Shown in pieces: positions 17,701 to 25,552 of a stretch of 64,000 nucleotides of DNA (positions are counted from its first letter, which is position 1; each line of letters opens with the position of its first letter). The DNA comes from Shewanella psychropiezotolerans. Its GTDB lineage: Bacteria > Pseudomonadota > Gammaproteobacteria > Enterobacterales > Shewanellaceae. The stretch is taken from the NCBI RefSeq assembly GCF_007197555.1, contig NZ_CP041614.1, positions 1,108,001 through 1,172,000 of the forward strand, read 5' to 3'. The position numbers were made by a program, and so were the translations under genes. The notes beneath the pieces are model-generated. The model had not been told where the DNA came from. It did not search any database and worked only from the letters and a program-made list of their open reading frames with translations.

Positions 17701-19101
17701 ATGATGGGTAATTTTGCAATAACGCTGAGATCTAAGTTGATTCTGGGGGCCGTTTTGGCCTGTTTCTTGGGCTTAGTCTCGGCAGGATTGTTGTTTAACT
17801 GGCTGGGTCAGGACTATCTGGTATTGATCCTGGTGCTGTCGCTGGTGCTAGTGTGGGCGGTGAGCCATTACATGACCCGAAGTCTGGCGGACTGTTTGAC
17901 GGCGCTGGAGGTGGGTCTGCTCAATTTCAAGGATAATGATTTTAGCATCAGTATTCCGGTTAAAGGAGATGAGCAACTCCGCGCCTTGGCTCGACTGTTC
18001 AATGAATCAGCACACACCCTGAGGCGGGAGCGGCAATTCATCTATCAGCGTGAGCTGTTACTCGATAAGGTGATCCAAAGCTCCCCCAACGTGATGATAC
18101 TGCTCGATGATGAACAGAGGGTTATTTATGCTAATGACGCCGCCCGGCACTTGTTCAATCAAGGCGTACGCATAGAAGGCTTGACTCTGAATGAGCTGCT
18201 CGAAGGCAGTTCCCCCGAACTTATCACAGCGCTAAATAATCCCAAAGATGGCCTGTTTACCCTGGCGGCCAAGGAGCCGTTCGGTACAGATGGCCAAGGT
18301 GATACAAGCAATGAGTCCATGAATGAGGATGAGACCTGGCATCTGTCTAGGGGACGTTTCAAGCTCAATGGCCAGTTTCATCATCTGCTCTTGCTGAAAC
18401 AGATGACCCATGAGCTCAATCGACAAGAGGTGGCAGTGTGGAAGAAGGTGATCCGCATCATAAGTCATGAGCTCAATAATTCGGTGGCCCCGATAGCTTC
18501 CATGGTTAACTCGGGCCGCATGATCACCAAAGATCTTAATGATCCCAAACTCAAGATGATCTTCGACACCATAGATGATCGCACCCAACACCTGAGCCAG
18601 TTTATCTTCAATTACGCCAGATTCGCCAAGCTGCCGCTGCCCAACAAGTCTATGGTTAATTGGCTGAAGATGACCGATCACCTGAGCCATCATTATAAGT
18701 TCACCTTAGATGGCGACTTACCCGAGGGCGATGGTTACTTCGACCTTATTCAGATGGAGCAAGTGCTACTGAATCTGTTGAAGAATGCTCACGAGTCGGG
18801 ATCCGCTGTCGATAAGATCACCATGAGCATCACCGAGGCCAATCCCAATTCCAATCCCAGTCATGGCGTCGATGGAACGAGTGGAAATAAGGGGGTCTTC
18901 ATTAGCATCTGTGATGCTGGTAGCGGCATGTCAGCCGAGGTGCTCAAGCAGGCATTATTGCCTTTTTACTCCACCAAACAATCGGGTACTGGACTGGGCT
19001 TGCCCCTGTGCCGGGAGATTTTAGAGGCCCACGATGGCCGCATCAGCCTGCATAACCGGGAAGAAGCGGGGCTCTGTGTGAAGCTTTGGTTACCCCAATA
19101 A
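17701..19101 (+). CDS. Membrane sensor histidine kinase
   Basis: A 466-residue kinase with two N-terminal membrane helices (about 9-30 and 36-55) separated by almost no periplasmic loop, so a signal in or at the membrane is more likely than a periplasmic ligand. A HAMP-like segment, a PAS domain (about 120-250) and the transmitter follow. The phospho-accepting His is in IISHELNNSVAPI, the N-box is LLNLLKNAHESG, and the G boxes are DAGSGMSAE and GTGLGLPL. It should phosphorylate the regulator encoded just upstream. Kinases of this NtrY-like type often sense envelope stress, but that is inference. Confidence 0.9.
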   Translation: MMGNFAITLRSKLILGAVLACFLGLVSAGLLFNWLGQDYLVLILVLSLVLVWAVSHYMTRSLADCLTALEVGLLNFKDNDFSISIPVKGDEQLRALARLFNESAHTLRRERQFIYQRELLLDKVIQSSPNVMILLDDEQRVIYANDAARHLFNQGVRIEGLTLNELLEGSSPELITALNNPKDGLFTLAAKEPFGTDGQGDTSNESMNEDETWHLSRGRFKLNGQFHHLLLLKQMTHELNRQEVAVWKKVIRIISHELNNSVAPIASMVNSGRMITKDLNDPKLKMIFDTIDDRTQHLSQFIFNYARFAKLPLPNKSMVNWLKMTDHLSHHYKFTLDGDLPEGDGYFDLIQMEQVLLNLLKNAHESGSAVDKITMSITEANPNSNPSHGVDGTSGNKGVFISICDAGSGMSAEVLKQALLPFYSTKQSGTGLGLPLCREILEAHDGRISLHNREEAGLCVKLWLPQ

Positions 19102-19196
19102 GTTAGCAGCTTCGAATGAAGCTGGATGACATTTTCTAGTTTAGCTTCTGGCTTAGTGGGTATTGGGGGGGAGTTTTAACTTTTACCTTCATGGTT

Positions 19197-19312
19197 ATCT
19201 ATCGCTTGCAGCGGGCTTTTATGCAGATGCTTCTGCGAACCGCCGCAAGCACTTCCCTGTGGGCTCTGCCAAAACATCCTTGTTTTGGAAGCTCGCAGCC
19301 GCATCTACACTT
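19197..19312 (+). repeat. Solitary copy of the dyad repeat family (copy A)
   Basis: Outer arms ATGCAGATGCTTCTGCGA and TCGCAGCCGCATCTACAC face each other, enclosing an inner hairpin CCAAAACATCCTTGTTTTGG. The same layout, with different arm sequences, is found seven more times at 38.7-39.4 kb and 44.4-45.5 kb. The rest of 19102-19492 holds no gene. Confidence 0.85.
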
Positions 19313-19492
19313 GGGGATTTACAAGAAAGTTCGATCTTATTCGCTCCGACCTTTTTATCGCTATGTAGTGATAAAGGGATGCCTAGGAGCGATCTTATAT
19401 GCACTCTTACTTTAGGAAGGGTCTGCGAGACGCTGTGAAGCATAGCGTCAAGCTAACGAACTAGAAGCAGGATGCTGATAGAGAAGGAATTT

Positions 19493-19831
19493 ATGCGTAC
19501 AATTCAGTTTTTAGGATTTATCTCAACACTTGCAGGATTGATATTGGGTTATTTACTGTTAGCACCTGTAGATTCAGAAACGACGGCATCAGCAGCTAGC
19601 GGTGTTGGTTTTGGATTAATGTTTATAGTTGCTCCGCTACTAGGCTGTTCAGCATTTCTCTTGATCCCATCTTCAATTGCTTTGATTAGTACACGTGTTC
19701 GAAATGCTAGCTACTTTACTGGTAAGTTTTGGCTTGGATTATGGGGGACTAATACTCTTATTTCATTGTCTTATATTTTTGTTATGGGATATCTGATCTA
19801 CGTGTATTTCATGCCAATAGAGAGTATCTAA
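19493..19831 (+). CDS. Small multi-pass membrane protein, unknown
   Basis: A 112-residue protein with about three to four hydrophobic helices (residues 6-22, 38-65, 82-105) and few charged residues. I recognise no family. The ATG at 19493 has AAGGAA at good spacing; an in-frame ATG at 19472 is possible but has a weaker site. It is followed by two other small envelope-type genes on the same strand, with gaps of about 55 bases, so the three may form a lineage-specific set. Confidence 0.6.
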   Translation: MRTIQFLGFISTLAGLILGYLLLAPVDSETTASAASGVGFGLMFIVAPLLGCSAFLLIPSSIALISTRVRNASYFTGKFWLGLWGTNTLISLSYIFVMGYLIYVYFMPIESI

Positions 19832-19886
19832 TAAGTTTACAGATCCAGATTCTCCAAGTTTACCGCGCCATTTTATGAGGCATCCT

Positions 19887-20306
19887 ATGATTAAGTGTTT
19901 TTTCGTTATTTTACTCTCAGTACTTGCGGGCAATGTTTTTTCTTCCGGTGTACCTGAACTGGTTGAGTTAACCCCTGATAATTCGAAGGATCTGGGATTT
20001 GAGCTTAAGGAAGCCTATTCTGGTGATGATAAGGTACGTATGGTTATTTTCACATTCCCAAAGACGACCCACGGAAATTGGGTGGCCAAAAGGGTCCAGT
20101 TAAGCCTTCTGGATAGTACTGGTGATGAAGTGATGGGGGCGTCATCTGATTATGTGGTGACTGACGAGGCACCAAGTGTAATGGCCCACTATCAACCTGG
20201 GAACTATGATATGGCCATAATGGTGCAGTACTTTTGTAAGGTGAAAGGTTGTGTCGAAGCATATAGTGTCAGATCCGTAACTCATTACCTCACTAGAAAA
20301 AAATAA
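19887..20306 (+). CDS. Secreted hypothetical protein
   Basis: A 139-residue protein with a clear signal peptide (MIKCFFVILLSVLAGNVFSSG) and a predicted beta-rich mature domain containing a Cys pair in YFCKVKGCVEAY that could form a disulfide. The family is not recognised. The ATG chosen lies six bases after GAGG; an earlier ATG at 19875 would only lengthen the signal peptide. Confidence 0.65.
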   Translation: MIKCFFVILLSVLAGNVFSSGVPELVELTPDNSKDLGFELKEAYSGDDKVRMVIFTFPKTTHGNWVAKRVQLSLLDSTGDEVMGASSDYVVTDEAPSVMAHYQPGNYDMAIMVQYFCKVKGCVEAYSVRSVTHYLTRKK

Positions 20307-20364
20307 ACTGACGCTAAAGCATGCGCGACTTATTTAAGTTTTATAAATCTTAGGGATAAGACCA

Positions 20365-20697
20365 TTGAAAAAATATATATCAGTTATTGCTTTGCTATTG
20401 TTGCTGTCAGGGTGTGCAGATCCATTACCGGAAGACAGGCTTAGCTATGTAGGAGAGTGGCAAAGCAAGGAAATGGGGTTGTTGATTCTTGCGGATGGAA
20501 CTGTTGCCTATAAACGCATAAAAGGCGGAACAACCACATCTGTTAACGGGCCGCTAAAAGAGTTTGTTGGTGATGATTTCGTAGTGGGGCTCCTTTTCAT
20601 AACAACCACCTTCGTGGTTTCAGAATCGCCTCAAGAAGTAGATGGTGTGTGGCAAATGACAGTTGATGGCGTAAAGCTCACAAGGGTCAGCGATTAG
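20365..20697 (+). CDS. Hypothetical lipoprotein
   Basis: A 110-residue protein that starts with TTG after TAGGGATAAG. The signal peptide ends in the lipobox LLSGC, so Cys17 should be lipidated. The mature part (GEWQSKEMGLLILADGTVAYKR) resembles small outer-membrane lipoproteins with a lipocalin-like beta fold, but no named family is certain. It is followed by no clear terminator. Confidence 0.65.
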   Translation: MKKYISVIALLLLLSGCADPLPEDRLSYVGEWQSKEMGLLILADGTVAYKRIKGGTTTSVNGPLKEFVGDDFVVGLLFITTTFVVSESPQEVDGVWQMTVDGVKLTRVSD

Positions 20698-20792
20698 AGT
20701 TATCTATAACCAGATAAAGGGATACTCGTTCATTAGACTAGCCCTATATTCTGCTCGCAACTTTCCTTGCTCTGTCTTTAGCTTAAGACTTC

Positions 20793-21368
20793 TCAACTTT
20801 GCACCATTGCATTCCAAAATAGTAGGAAGCTGGCTTCTTGGTGTTGTGGGTCTTGCCACTTTTCGGGATTGTCCAGGAAGAAGCGGGTGGCGGCTAAGAA
20901 CTGGCCGTGACTGTTATCTTGCATCAGGGTCAGCGGATAATTAGCCAGCAAGCCTAGGGCCTGGCCTTTTTGCATCAGGGCGCCCATAAAACCGAGTATC
21001 GAGTTCATGGCTTGCTCTCTGATTTCAGTGGATATCGATGGTGACATGGAGTACTGCTGAAAAAACTCCTGTTTCAGCGGGTTATCCATGGCCCATTGTA
21101 TGGCGCTGGTCCAGAGGTGTTTAGCATCTTTTTTTAGATCGCCACTGTCTTTTATTGACGCTAAAATCGCGTCGGCAAACTCCTGCTTGATATTAAGAAA
21201 CAGATGGTTCATAAGCTCATCTTTGGATGGAAAATGATGAAACAGGGTGCCTGTGGCTACCCCTGCTTGCTTGGCTATGGATGCGGTTGAGGTGGCATAG
21301 AAACCTTGGCTGACAAACAGAGTCAGCGCGGTATCTAGTATGGCTTGCTTCTTATCTAATTTACTCAT
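20793..21368 (-). CDS. TetR-family transcriptional regulator
   Basis: A 191-residue regulator with the N-terminal TetR helix-turn-helix (ATSTASIAKQAGVATGTLFHHFPSKDEL, residues about 24-51) and a helical ligand-binding C-terminus. It lies 58 bases downstream of the aldehyde dehydrogenase gene on the same strand. A dyad suitable for a TetR dimer lies in the dehydrogenase promoter, which suggests that this protein represses the two-gene operon, itself included. Confidence 0.88.
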   Translation of the reverse strand: MSKLDKKQAILDTALTLFVSQGFYATSTASIAKQAGVATGTLFHHFPSKDELMNHLFLNIKQEFADAILASIKDSGDLKKDAKHLWTSAIQWAMDNPLKQEFFQQYSMSPSISTEIREQAMNSILGFMGALMQKGQALGLLANYPLTLMQDNSHGQFLAATRFFLDNPEKWQDPQHQEASFLLFWNAMVQS

Positions 21369-21400
21369 CTACAACTTATTCTCTTAGCATTTGGAAACAC

Positions 21401-21420
21401 GCAGCTAAAGCAGCTCCTAC
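21401..21420. repeat. Single REP half-element
   Basis: GCAGCTAAAGCAGCTCCTAC is one arm of the REP family seen as pairs at 1507 and 12335. It lies between the aldehyde dehydrogenase and the TetR gene. Confidence 0.7.
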
Positions 21421-21425
21421 GGCTG

Positions 21426-22862
21426 TTAACGCAAGAAAAACTTATATAACATGGCTTGAATGCCAGTGCCATAGGGTGGGTGAACAAGCTTGCCTGTGTT
21501 GAGTTTACCGCGGCTCAATACTGTCTTGGCATGACTCAAGGTCAAGAAGCCTTCTTTGCCGTGATAGTGGCCCATGCCCGAGGGGCCTATGCCACCGAAT
21601 GGTGCATCGTCGGCGGCGACGTGGAACACGGTTTCGTTGATACAGACGCCACCTGAGTGGGTGTTGTTGAGTATGTTGGCTTGAGCCTGTGCATCGAAGC
21701 TCATGATATAGAGTGCCAATGGACGGGGACGCTCATTGATATACTTTATTGAATCATTCAGGGTCTCGTATCCTACGATTGGCAGTAAGGGGCCAAAGAT
21801 CTCGTCTTGCATCAAGATCATCTCATCACTGACATTGGTGATCAGTTGCGTGGGTATTTTACGCTTGGCGGTATCGATAGCCTCATCATTGGCTGAAACC
21901 ACTGTTGCGCCTCTGCTTTTGGCATCTTCGAGAACCGAGGTTAGGCGATCAAACTGACGTTGGTTGATGATGGCGCCGTAATCCTTGTTGTCACTCACCT
22001 TGCCGTACATGGCATTGAACTTTTTCTGATAAGCGGCGATGAACTCGGCCTGCTTCTCTTTAGGAACCAAGACGTAATCCGGTGCGACACAGATTTGGCC
22101 CGAGTTTAAACATTTACCATAGATCATGCGCTCTACGGCGGTGTCTATGGGCATATCTGGGGCGATAACCACTGGAGACTTTCCGCCCAGCTCTAGAGTC
22201 ACAGGAGTTAAGTTAGCGGCTGCGGCGCGCATCACATGTTTTCCAACTGTGGTGGAGCCTGTAAACAGCAAGTGATCGAATGCCAGTCCCGAGAATGCGG
22301 CGGCGACATCGGCTTCACCTTCTACCACGGCAACTAATGATTCGTCGAAGATGCTAGACAGCATCTGGGCTAAGACTTTGTTTGTCTCAGGTGTGAATTC
22401 TGACAGCTTAAGCATGGCGCGATTCCCCGCACTCAGGGCGGTGATCAATGGGCCAATTGAGAGCATGACAGGGAAGTTCCATGGCACTATGATGCCGACC
22501 ACACCTACTGGCTGGTAATGTACTTTGATCTTAGCTGGAGCCAGTAGTAGTCCAGCATGGCGAGAACTGGGTTTCATCCATTTCTTCAGGTTCTTGAGAC
22601 TGTAGTTGATGTTGTTGATACAGGGCATGATATCTGAGATTAGCGTGTCATCGACCGAACGGGTGCCATAATCTCGATTGAGGGCATCGGCTAGTGGCTG
22701 TTGAAAGGTCAGCAAGGCTTGCTTAAGTTCTTTGAGCTGCTTGACTCTCAGTGCATAAGTTGGAGCTGGCTCTGAGCGATAGCTGGTTCTTTGTAGTCTG
22801 AGCAATTCATCGAGTTGTGATTGCATCGCTGATTTGTTCTCTGTCTCAATAGGCATATTCAT
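21426..22862 (-). CDS. Coniferyl-aldehyde-dehydrogenase-like NAD(P)-dependent aldehyde dehydrogenase
   Basis: A 478-residue ALDH-superfamily enzyme. It shows the Asn in VPWNFPVML, the catalytic Glu in VTLELGGKSP, the catalytic Cys in NSGQICVAPDYV, and the cofactor loop FTGSTTVGK. Sequence features and the C-terminal hydrophobic tail (GIQAMLYKFFLR) match CalB/ALDH3-like enzymes that oxidise medium- or long-chain and aromatic aldehydes to acids. The frame runs back to 22964, but that extension would translate the TetR-type operator. The ATG at 22862 has AGGAGC upstream and is preferred; one at 22856 is also possible. Confidence 0.88.
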   Translation of the reverse strand: MNMPIETENKSAMQSQLDELLRLQRTSYRSEPAPTYALRVKQLKELKQALLTFQQPLADALNRDYGTRSVDDTLISDIMPCINNINYSLKNLKKWMKPSSRHAGLLLAPAKIKVHYQPVGVVGIIVPWNFPVMLSIGPLITALSAGNRAMLKLSEFTPETNKVLAQMLSSIFDESLVAVVEGEADVAAAFSGLAFDHLLFTGSTTVGKHVMRAAAANLTPVTLELGGKSPVVIAPDMPIDTAVERMIYGKCLNSGQICVAPDYVLVPKEKQAEFIAAYQKKFNAMYGKVSDNKDYGAIINQRQFDRLTSVLEDAKSRGATVVSANDEAIDTAKRKIPTQLITNVSDEMILMQDEIFGPLLPIVGYETLNDSIKYINERPRPLALYIMSFDAQAQANILNNTHSGGVCINETVFHVAADDAPFGGIGPSGMGHYHGKEGFLTLSHAKTVLSRGKLNTGKLVHPPYGTGIQAMLYKFFLR

Positions 22863-22930
22863 CTGCTCATAGCTCCTGATCTGTATCCAGTCTAGTCGAT
22901 TATAGTTTTTCGCACTGTTCAACTTACAAG

Positions 22931-22946
22931 CCGACTGATTGGTCGG
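22931..22946. promoter_or_regulatory. Probable TetR-family operator
   Basis: CCGACTGATTGGTCGG is a dyad (CCGAC/GTCGG) about 70 bases before the aldehyde dehydrogenase start. Its size and position are as expected for autoregulation by the TetR-type protein at 20793. Confidence 0.6.
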
Positions 22947-22962
22947 TCTGTGTTGCTCCATC

Positions 22963-23621
22963 ATAATTCACAACGGGACTAAGATCTACACCTGTTTAAA
23001 ATTGATACAAATCACTTTGACTCTTTTGGATTCACTTTTATGAGTTGAGTGTAAATCGGCAGTGAGGTCGGCATCTCGGAAGAGGTCATATTTAGAGCTG
23101 TTATTTAAGAATTATTAGTTACGATCTATTACAGATATAGGCTATTGGCTAGTGGTATCAACAGGGGGAGAGATGAGTGATATCTATAGGGGATAAGAGG
23201 ATGATAAAGGGAAGGATTAACAGGCATTTTGGGACTATGCTTAGTACATGAGAACTGGTCCAACACTCTGGTCTAATAGATTTTTATGAGACAGCACCTC
23301 ACGCTCTTAGCTGTATCATTGATATAGATGGCTTTTATTGTGTCGGCATGGGTTCATTAACATGGTTGAAAACAGCTCTAAATGTTCAATGCTTATAGCT
23401 TAGAGTTAAAGTTTCCGATAGGGATGTCGAATGCGATCTTGGAAGGTTGATTAAACAAGGTTTGGCGTAGCCCTATTGGACTAAGTATGGTGCTGCTCGT
23501 GGCGTTTATGTCATCAGCGACCTGTAGGCAGTAGACTGGGGCTATGCCACTTATTTTCAGATTAAGGTTCTGGAAGAAGCTAAGAGCTAGGAATAAAAAG
23601 TTTATCTATTAGGAGAACATT
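22963..23621. other. Gene-free region before the stress proteins
   Basis: All frames are interrupted by stops. I see no recognisable pseudogene, RNA or repeat. It should hold the promoters of the aldehyde dehydrogenase (minus) and of the first universal stress protein (plus). Confidence 0.45.
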
Positions 23622-24053
23622 ATGCGAACTCGTCAAATACTCTGCCCCACAGATTTTTCTGAGACAGCCTCCCATGCAATGAGCTACGCCTTTGAGATGG
23701 CCAATTTCTATAATGTCGGCATTCGTTTACTGCATGTGGTCGATAAGCCATTCGGAGACAAATACACTCGCGTGTTATCTGTGACTCCTGAGGAGCTTGC
23801 TAGTCGAATGGAGGGGGAGGCAGCAGAAAAGATGCGTAAACTGATTGGAACCTTAGCTTCAGGTTTGTCGGTAGAGGGGGTAATTCGTCATGGCTCTCCG
23901 GCCGAGGAGATTTTGGCATCGGCTAATATGATAAACGCCGGGATGATCGTCTTAGCCAGTCATGGTCACACAGGTTTAACCCATTTTCTCCATGCGAATG
24001 TGGCGGAGTCTGTGGCAAATGAGGCTAAGTGTCCGGTCTTAGTGGTTAAATAA
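23622..24053 (+). CDS. Universal stress protein UspA family (first of pair)
   Basis: A 143-residue single Usp domain. The N-terminal strand ILCPTDFSETASHAM and the C-terminal nucleotide-binding motif GMIVLASHGHTGLTHFL...SVANEAKCPVLVVK contain the G-2x-G-9x-G(S/T) type loop of ATP-binding members in the form SHGHTG. An AGGAGA ribosome binding site precedes the ATG. It is a close paralogue of the next gene, from which it is separated by 72 bases. Confidence 0.92.
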   Translation: MRTRQILCPTDFSETASHAMSYAFEMANFYNVGIRLLHVVDKPFGDKYTRVLSVTPEELASRMEGEAAEKMRKLIGTLASGLSVEGVIRHGSPAEEILASANMINAGMIVLASHGHTGLTHFLHANVAESVANEAKCPVLVVK

Positions 24054-24125
24054 GTTTTGAAGTTTGAGTTCCTCGTTCCTAGAACCTAGAAAACTTATTG
24101 AGAGCTGATTCATTAGGAGATAGTT

Positions 24126-24569
24126 ATGCGTACACGTCACATACTGTGCCCGACCGATTTTTCGGAAACGGCATCTCATGCCTTAGGTTATGCCGTCGAG
24201 ATGGCAAATCTATACGGGGTTGATATTAGGCTGCTCAATGTGATCAGTCTGCCCTACGGCGCACCTGATTATGGCATTGTTGTCGATAGTCCTGCCGAGC
24301 TACTACAAGATCAAGAAGCCTACGCCAATGAGAAGATGAAAAAAATGGTGTCAGAAGTGCGCGAGCAAATGCCCAGTGGTTTGTTTGTGCACACCAATGT
24401 TCGCAGCGGAGGGGTATTAGCTCAAATATTGGAAGAAGCTGAAGAACGTGAAGTGGGTATGATAGTGATGGCCAGTCATGGTCATACTGGTATATCACAC
24501 ATGTTAAGTCCTAATGTAGCCGAGGCCGTAGCCAATCAGGCCCTATGCCCTGTGTTGGTGGTTAAATAA
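24126..24569 (+). CDS. Universal stress protein UspA family (second of pair)
   Basis: A 147-residue Usp domain that starts almost identically to its neighbour (ILCPTDFSETASHAL) and ends with MASHGHTGISHML and CPVLVVK. The shared N- and C-termini indicate a local tandem duplication; the middle has diverged. The ribosome binding site is TTAGGAGA. After the stop comes a run of irregular GCTAAGAAAG-like repeats (about 24595-24715) with no coding potential. Confidence 0.92.
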   Translation: MRTRHILCPTDFSETASHALGYAVEMANLYGVDIRLLNVISLPYGAPDYGIVVDSPAELLQDQEAYANEKMKKMVSEVREQMPSGLFVHTNVRSGGVLAQILEEAEEREVGMIVMASHGHTGISHMLSPNVAEAVANQALCPVLVVK

Positions 24570-24723
24570 AGAGACTAAGACAGCTTCGAGTTCAAGGCAA
24601 GGCTAAGAAAGTCTCGAGTTGTAAGCTTTAAGTCTTAAGAAAGGCTAAGAAAGCTCAAGATACAGCTAAGAAAGCAGCGAGTCGCGAGTCAAGATAGAGC
24701 GAAGAAAGCCATAGCCCCTAGGT

Positions 24724-24753
24724 CATTCCGGCATGCTTTTGGCCGGAATCCAG
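24724..24753. repeat. Extragenic palindrome (CATTCCGGCATGC type)
   Basis: ATTCCGGC and GCCGGAAT flank a short loop followed by CCAGC. A variant with ATTCCCGC/GCGGGAAT lies at 38663. This is a common intergenic palindrome of marine gammaproteobacteria. Here it lies between the converging Usp and TetR genes. Confidence 0.7.
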
Positions 24754-24786
24754 CTTGGCGGCTCTAACCTCGAACCCTCTATCCGC

Positions 24787-25368
24787 TTATCGGCATACAT
24801 CTTTATAAAGCTGATCGGCCAGTTCTTGTAAGGTATCGCCTTCGGAATGAGTGTGAGCGAAGGTTCTCAAGCCATAAACTCCCAGCATGAAGTAGCGTGC
24901 CAGATGTTCTGCATCGCGCTCAGTTGTGAGTTCACCTTTGGCTTGAGCCAGCTCAAAAACTTGAGTCAGTGCCAGTTGCCAGTTAGCTAAGTTACTTGTG
25001 ATGATGGCTAGTAGCTCTGCATCTGTTTCGGCAATTTCGTTGAGCGCCTTAGTGAGTAGGCAGGCTTGGGCGGCATCACAGCTCTGACATTCGTGCACGA
25101 TATGATCGAGATAGGTTTTAAGCTCCACAAGAACTGGATGTTTTCCGGCAAAGAACCCCTCAAACTCGGCATTTCTGTCTAATCTGTACTGTTCTAGAGC
25201 CGCTAATAATAGACCACGTTTATTTTCGAATGCACAATAGATAGACCCCGGGTGTAGGCCCGTGGCTTTTTTTAGATCTTGCATACTGGTCTTGCCATAG
25301 CCTTTGTCCATAAACGCTGTCATGGCTGATCTCAGTACTTTCTCTCTATCAAATTCGGCATTTCGCAT
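24787..25368 (-). CDS. NemR-like TetR-family repressor
   Basis: A 193-residue TetR regulator with the helix-turn-helix at about residues 24-50 (KTSMQDLKKATGLHPGSIY). A Cys in the block CLLTKALNEIAE aligns with the redox-active Cys of E. coli NemR (ACLLTK against GCLVTK), so it may sense electrophiles or hypochlorite by Cys modification. It is divergent from the OYE gene and three matching palindromes lie between them, so it very probably represses that gene. Confidence 0.85.
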   Translation of the reverse strand: MRNAEFDREKVLRSAMTAFMDKGYGKTSMQDLKKATGLHPGSIYCAFENKRGLLLAALEQYRLDRNAEFEGFFAGKHPVLVELKTYLDHIVHECQSCDAAQACLLTKALNEIAETDAELLAIITSNLANWQLALTQVFELAQAKGELTTERDAEHLARYFMLGVYGLRTFAHTHSEGDTLQELADQLYKDVCR

Positions 25369-25470
25369 GGGTTATCAATTGACTCTTGTATGTGGCTATC
25401 GTATTTGGCTCTCACATGTGAGGGTCATCTTAGCGCTTTATTGTGCAGTTCAAATCCATTGTAATCAATC

Positions 25471-25537
25471 TTGAACGTTTATTCAAAAAAGATCTTGAAT
25501 GCTTGTTCAAAAAAGCATATCTTGAATGCTCATTCAA
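25471..25537. promoter_or_regulatory. Three repeated operators for the NemR-like repressor
   Basis: Three 16-bp dyads with arms TTGAA/TTCAA: TTGAACGTTTATTCAA (25471), TTGAATGCTTGTTCAA (25495) and TTGAATGCTCATTCAA (25522). Start-to-start spacings are 24 and 27 bp. The last ends 15 bases before the OYE start codon. They lie between the divergent regulator and enzyme genes. Confidence 0.85.
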
Positions 25538-25552
25538 GAATCAGAGGTCGCT

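Noticed and set aside
22963..23621. Possible gene remnant around 23460-23530 (hydrophobic stretch)
   Set aside because: Only about 20 codons are open and I could not align it with a known family.
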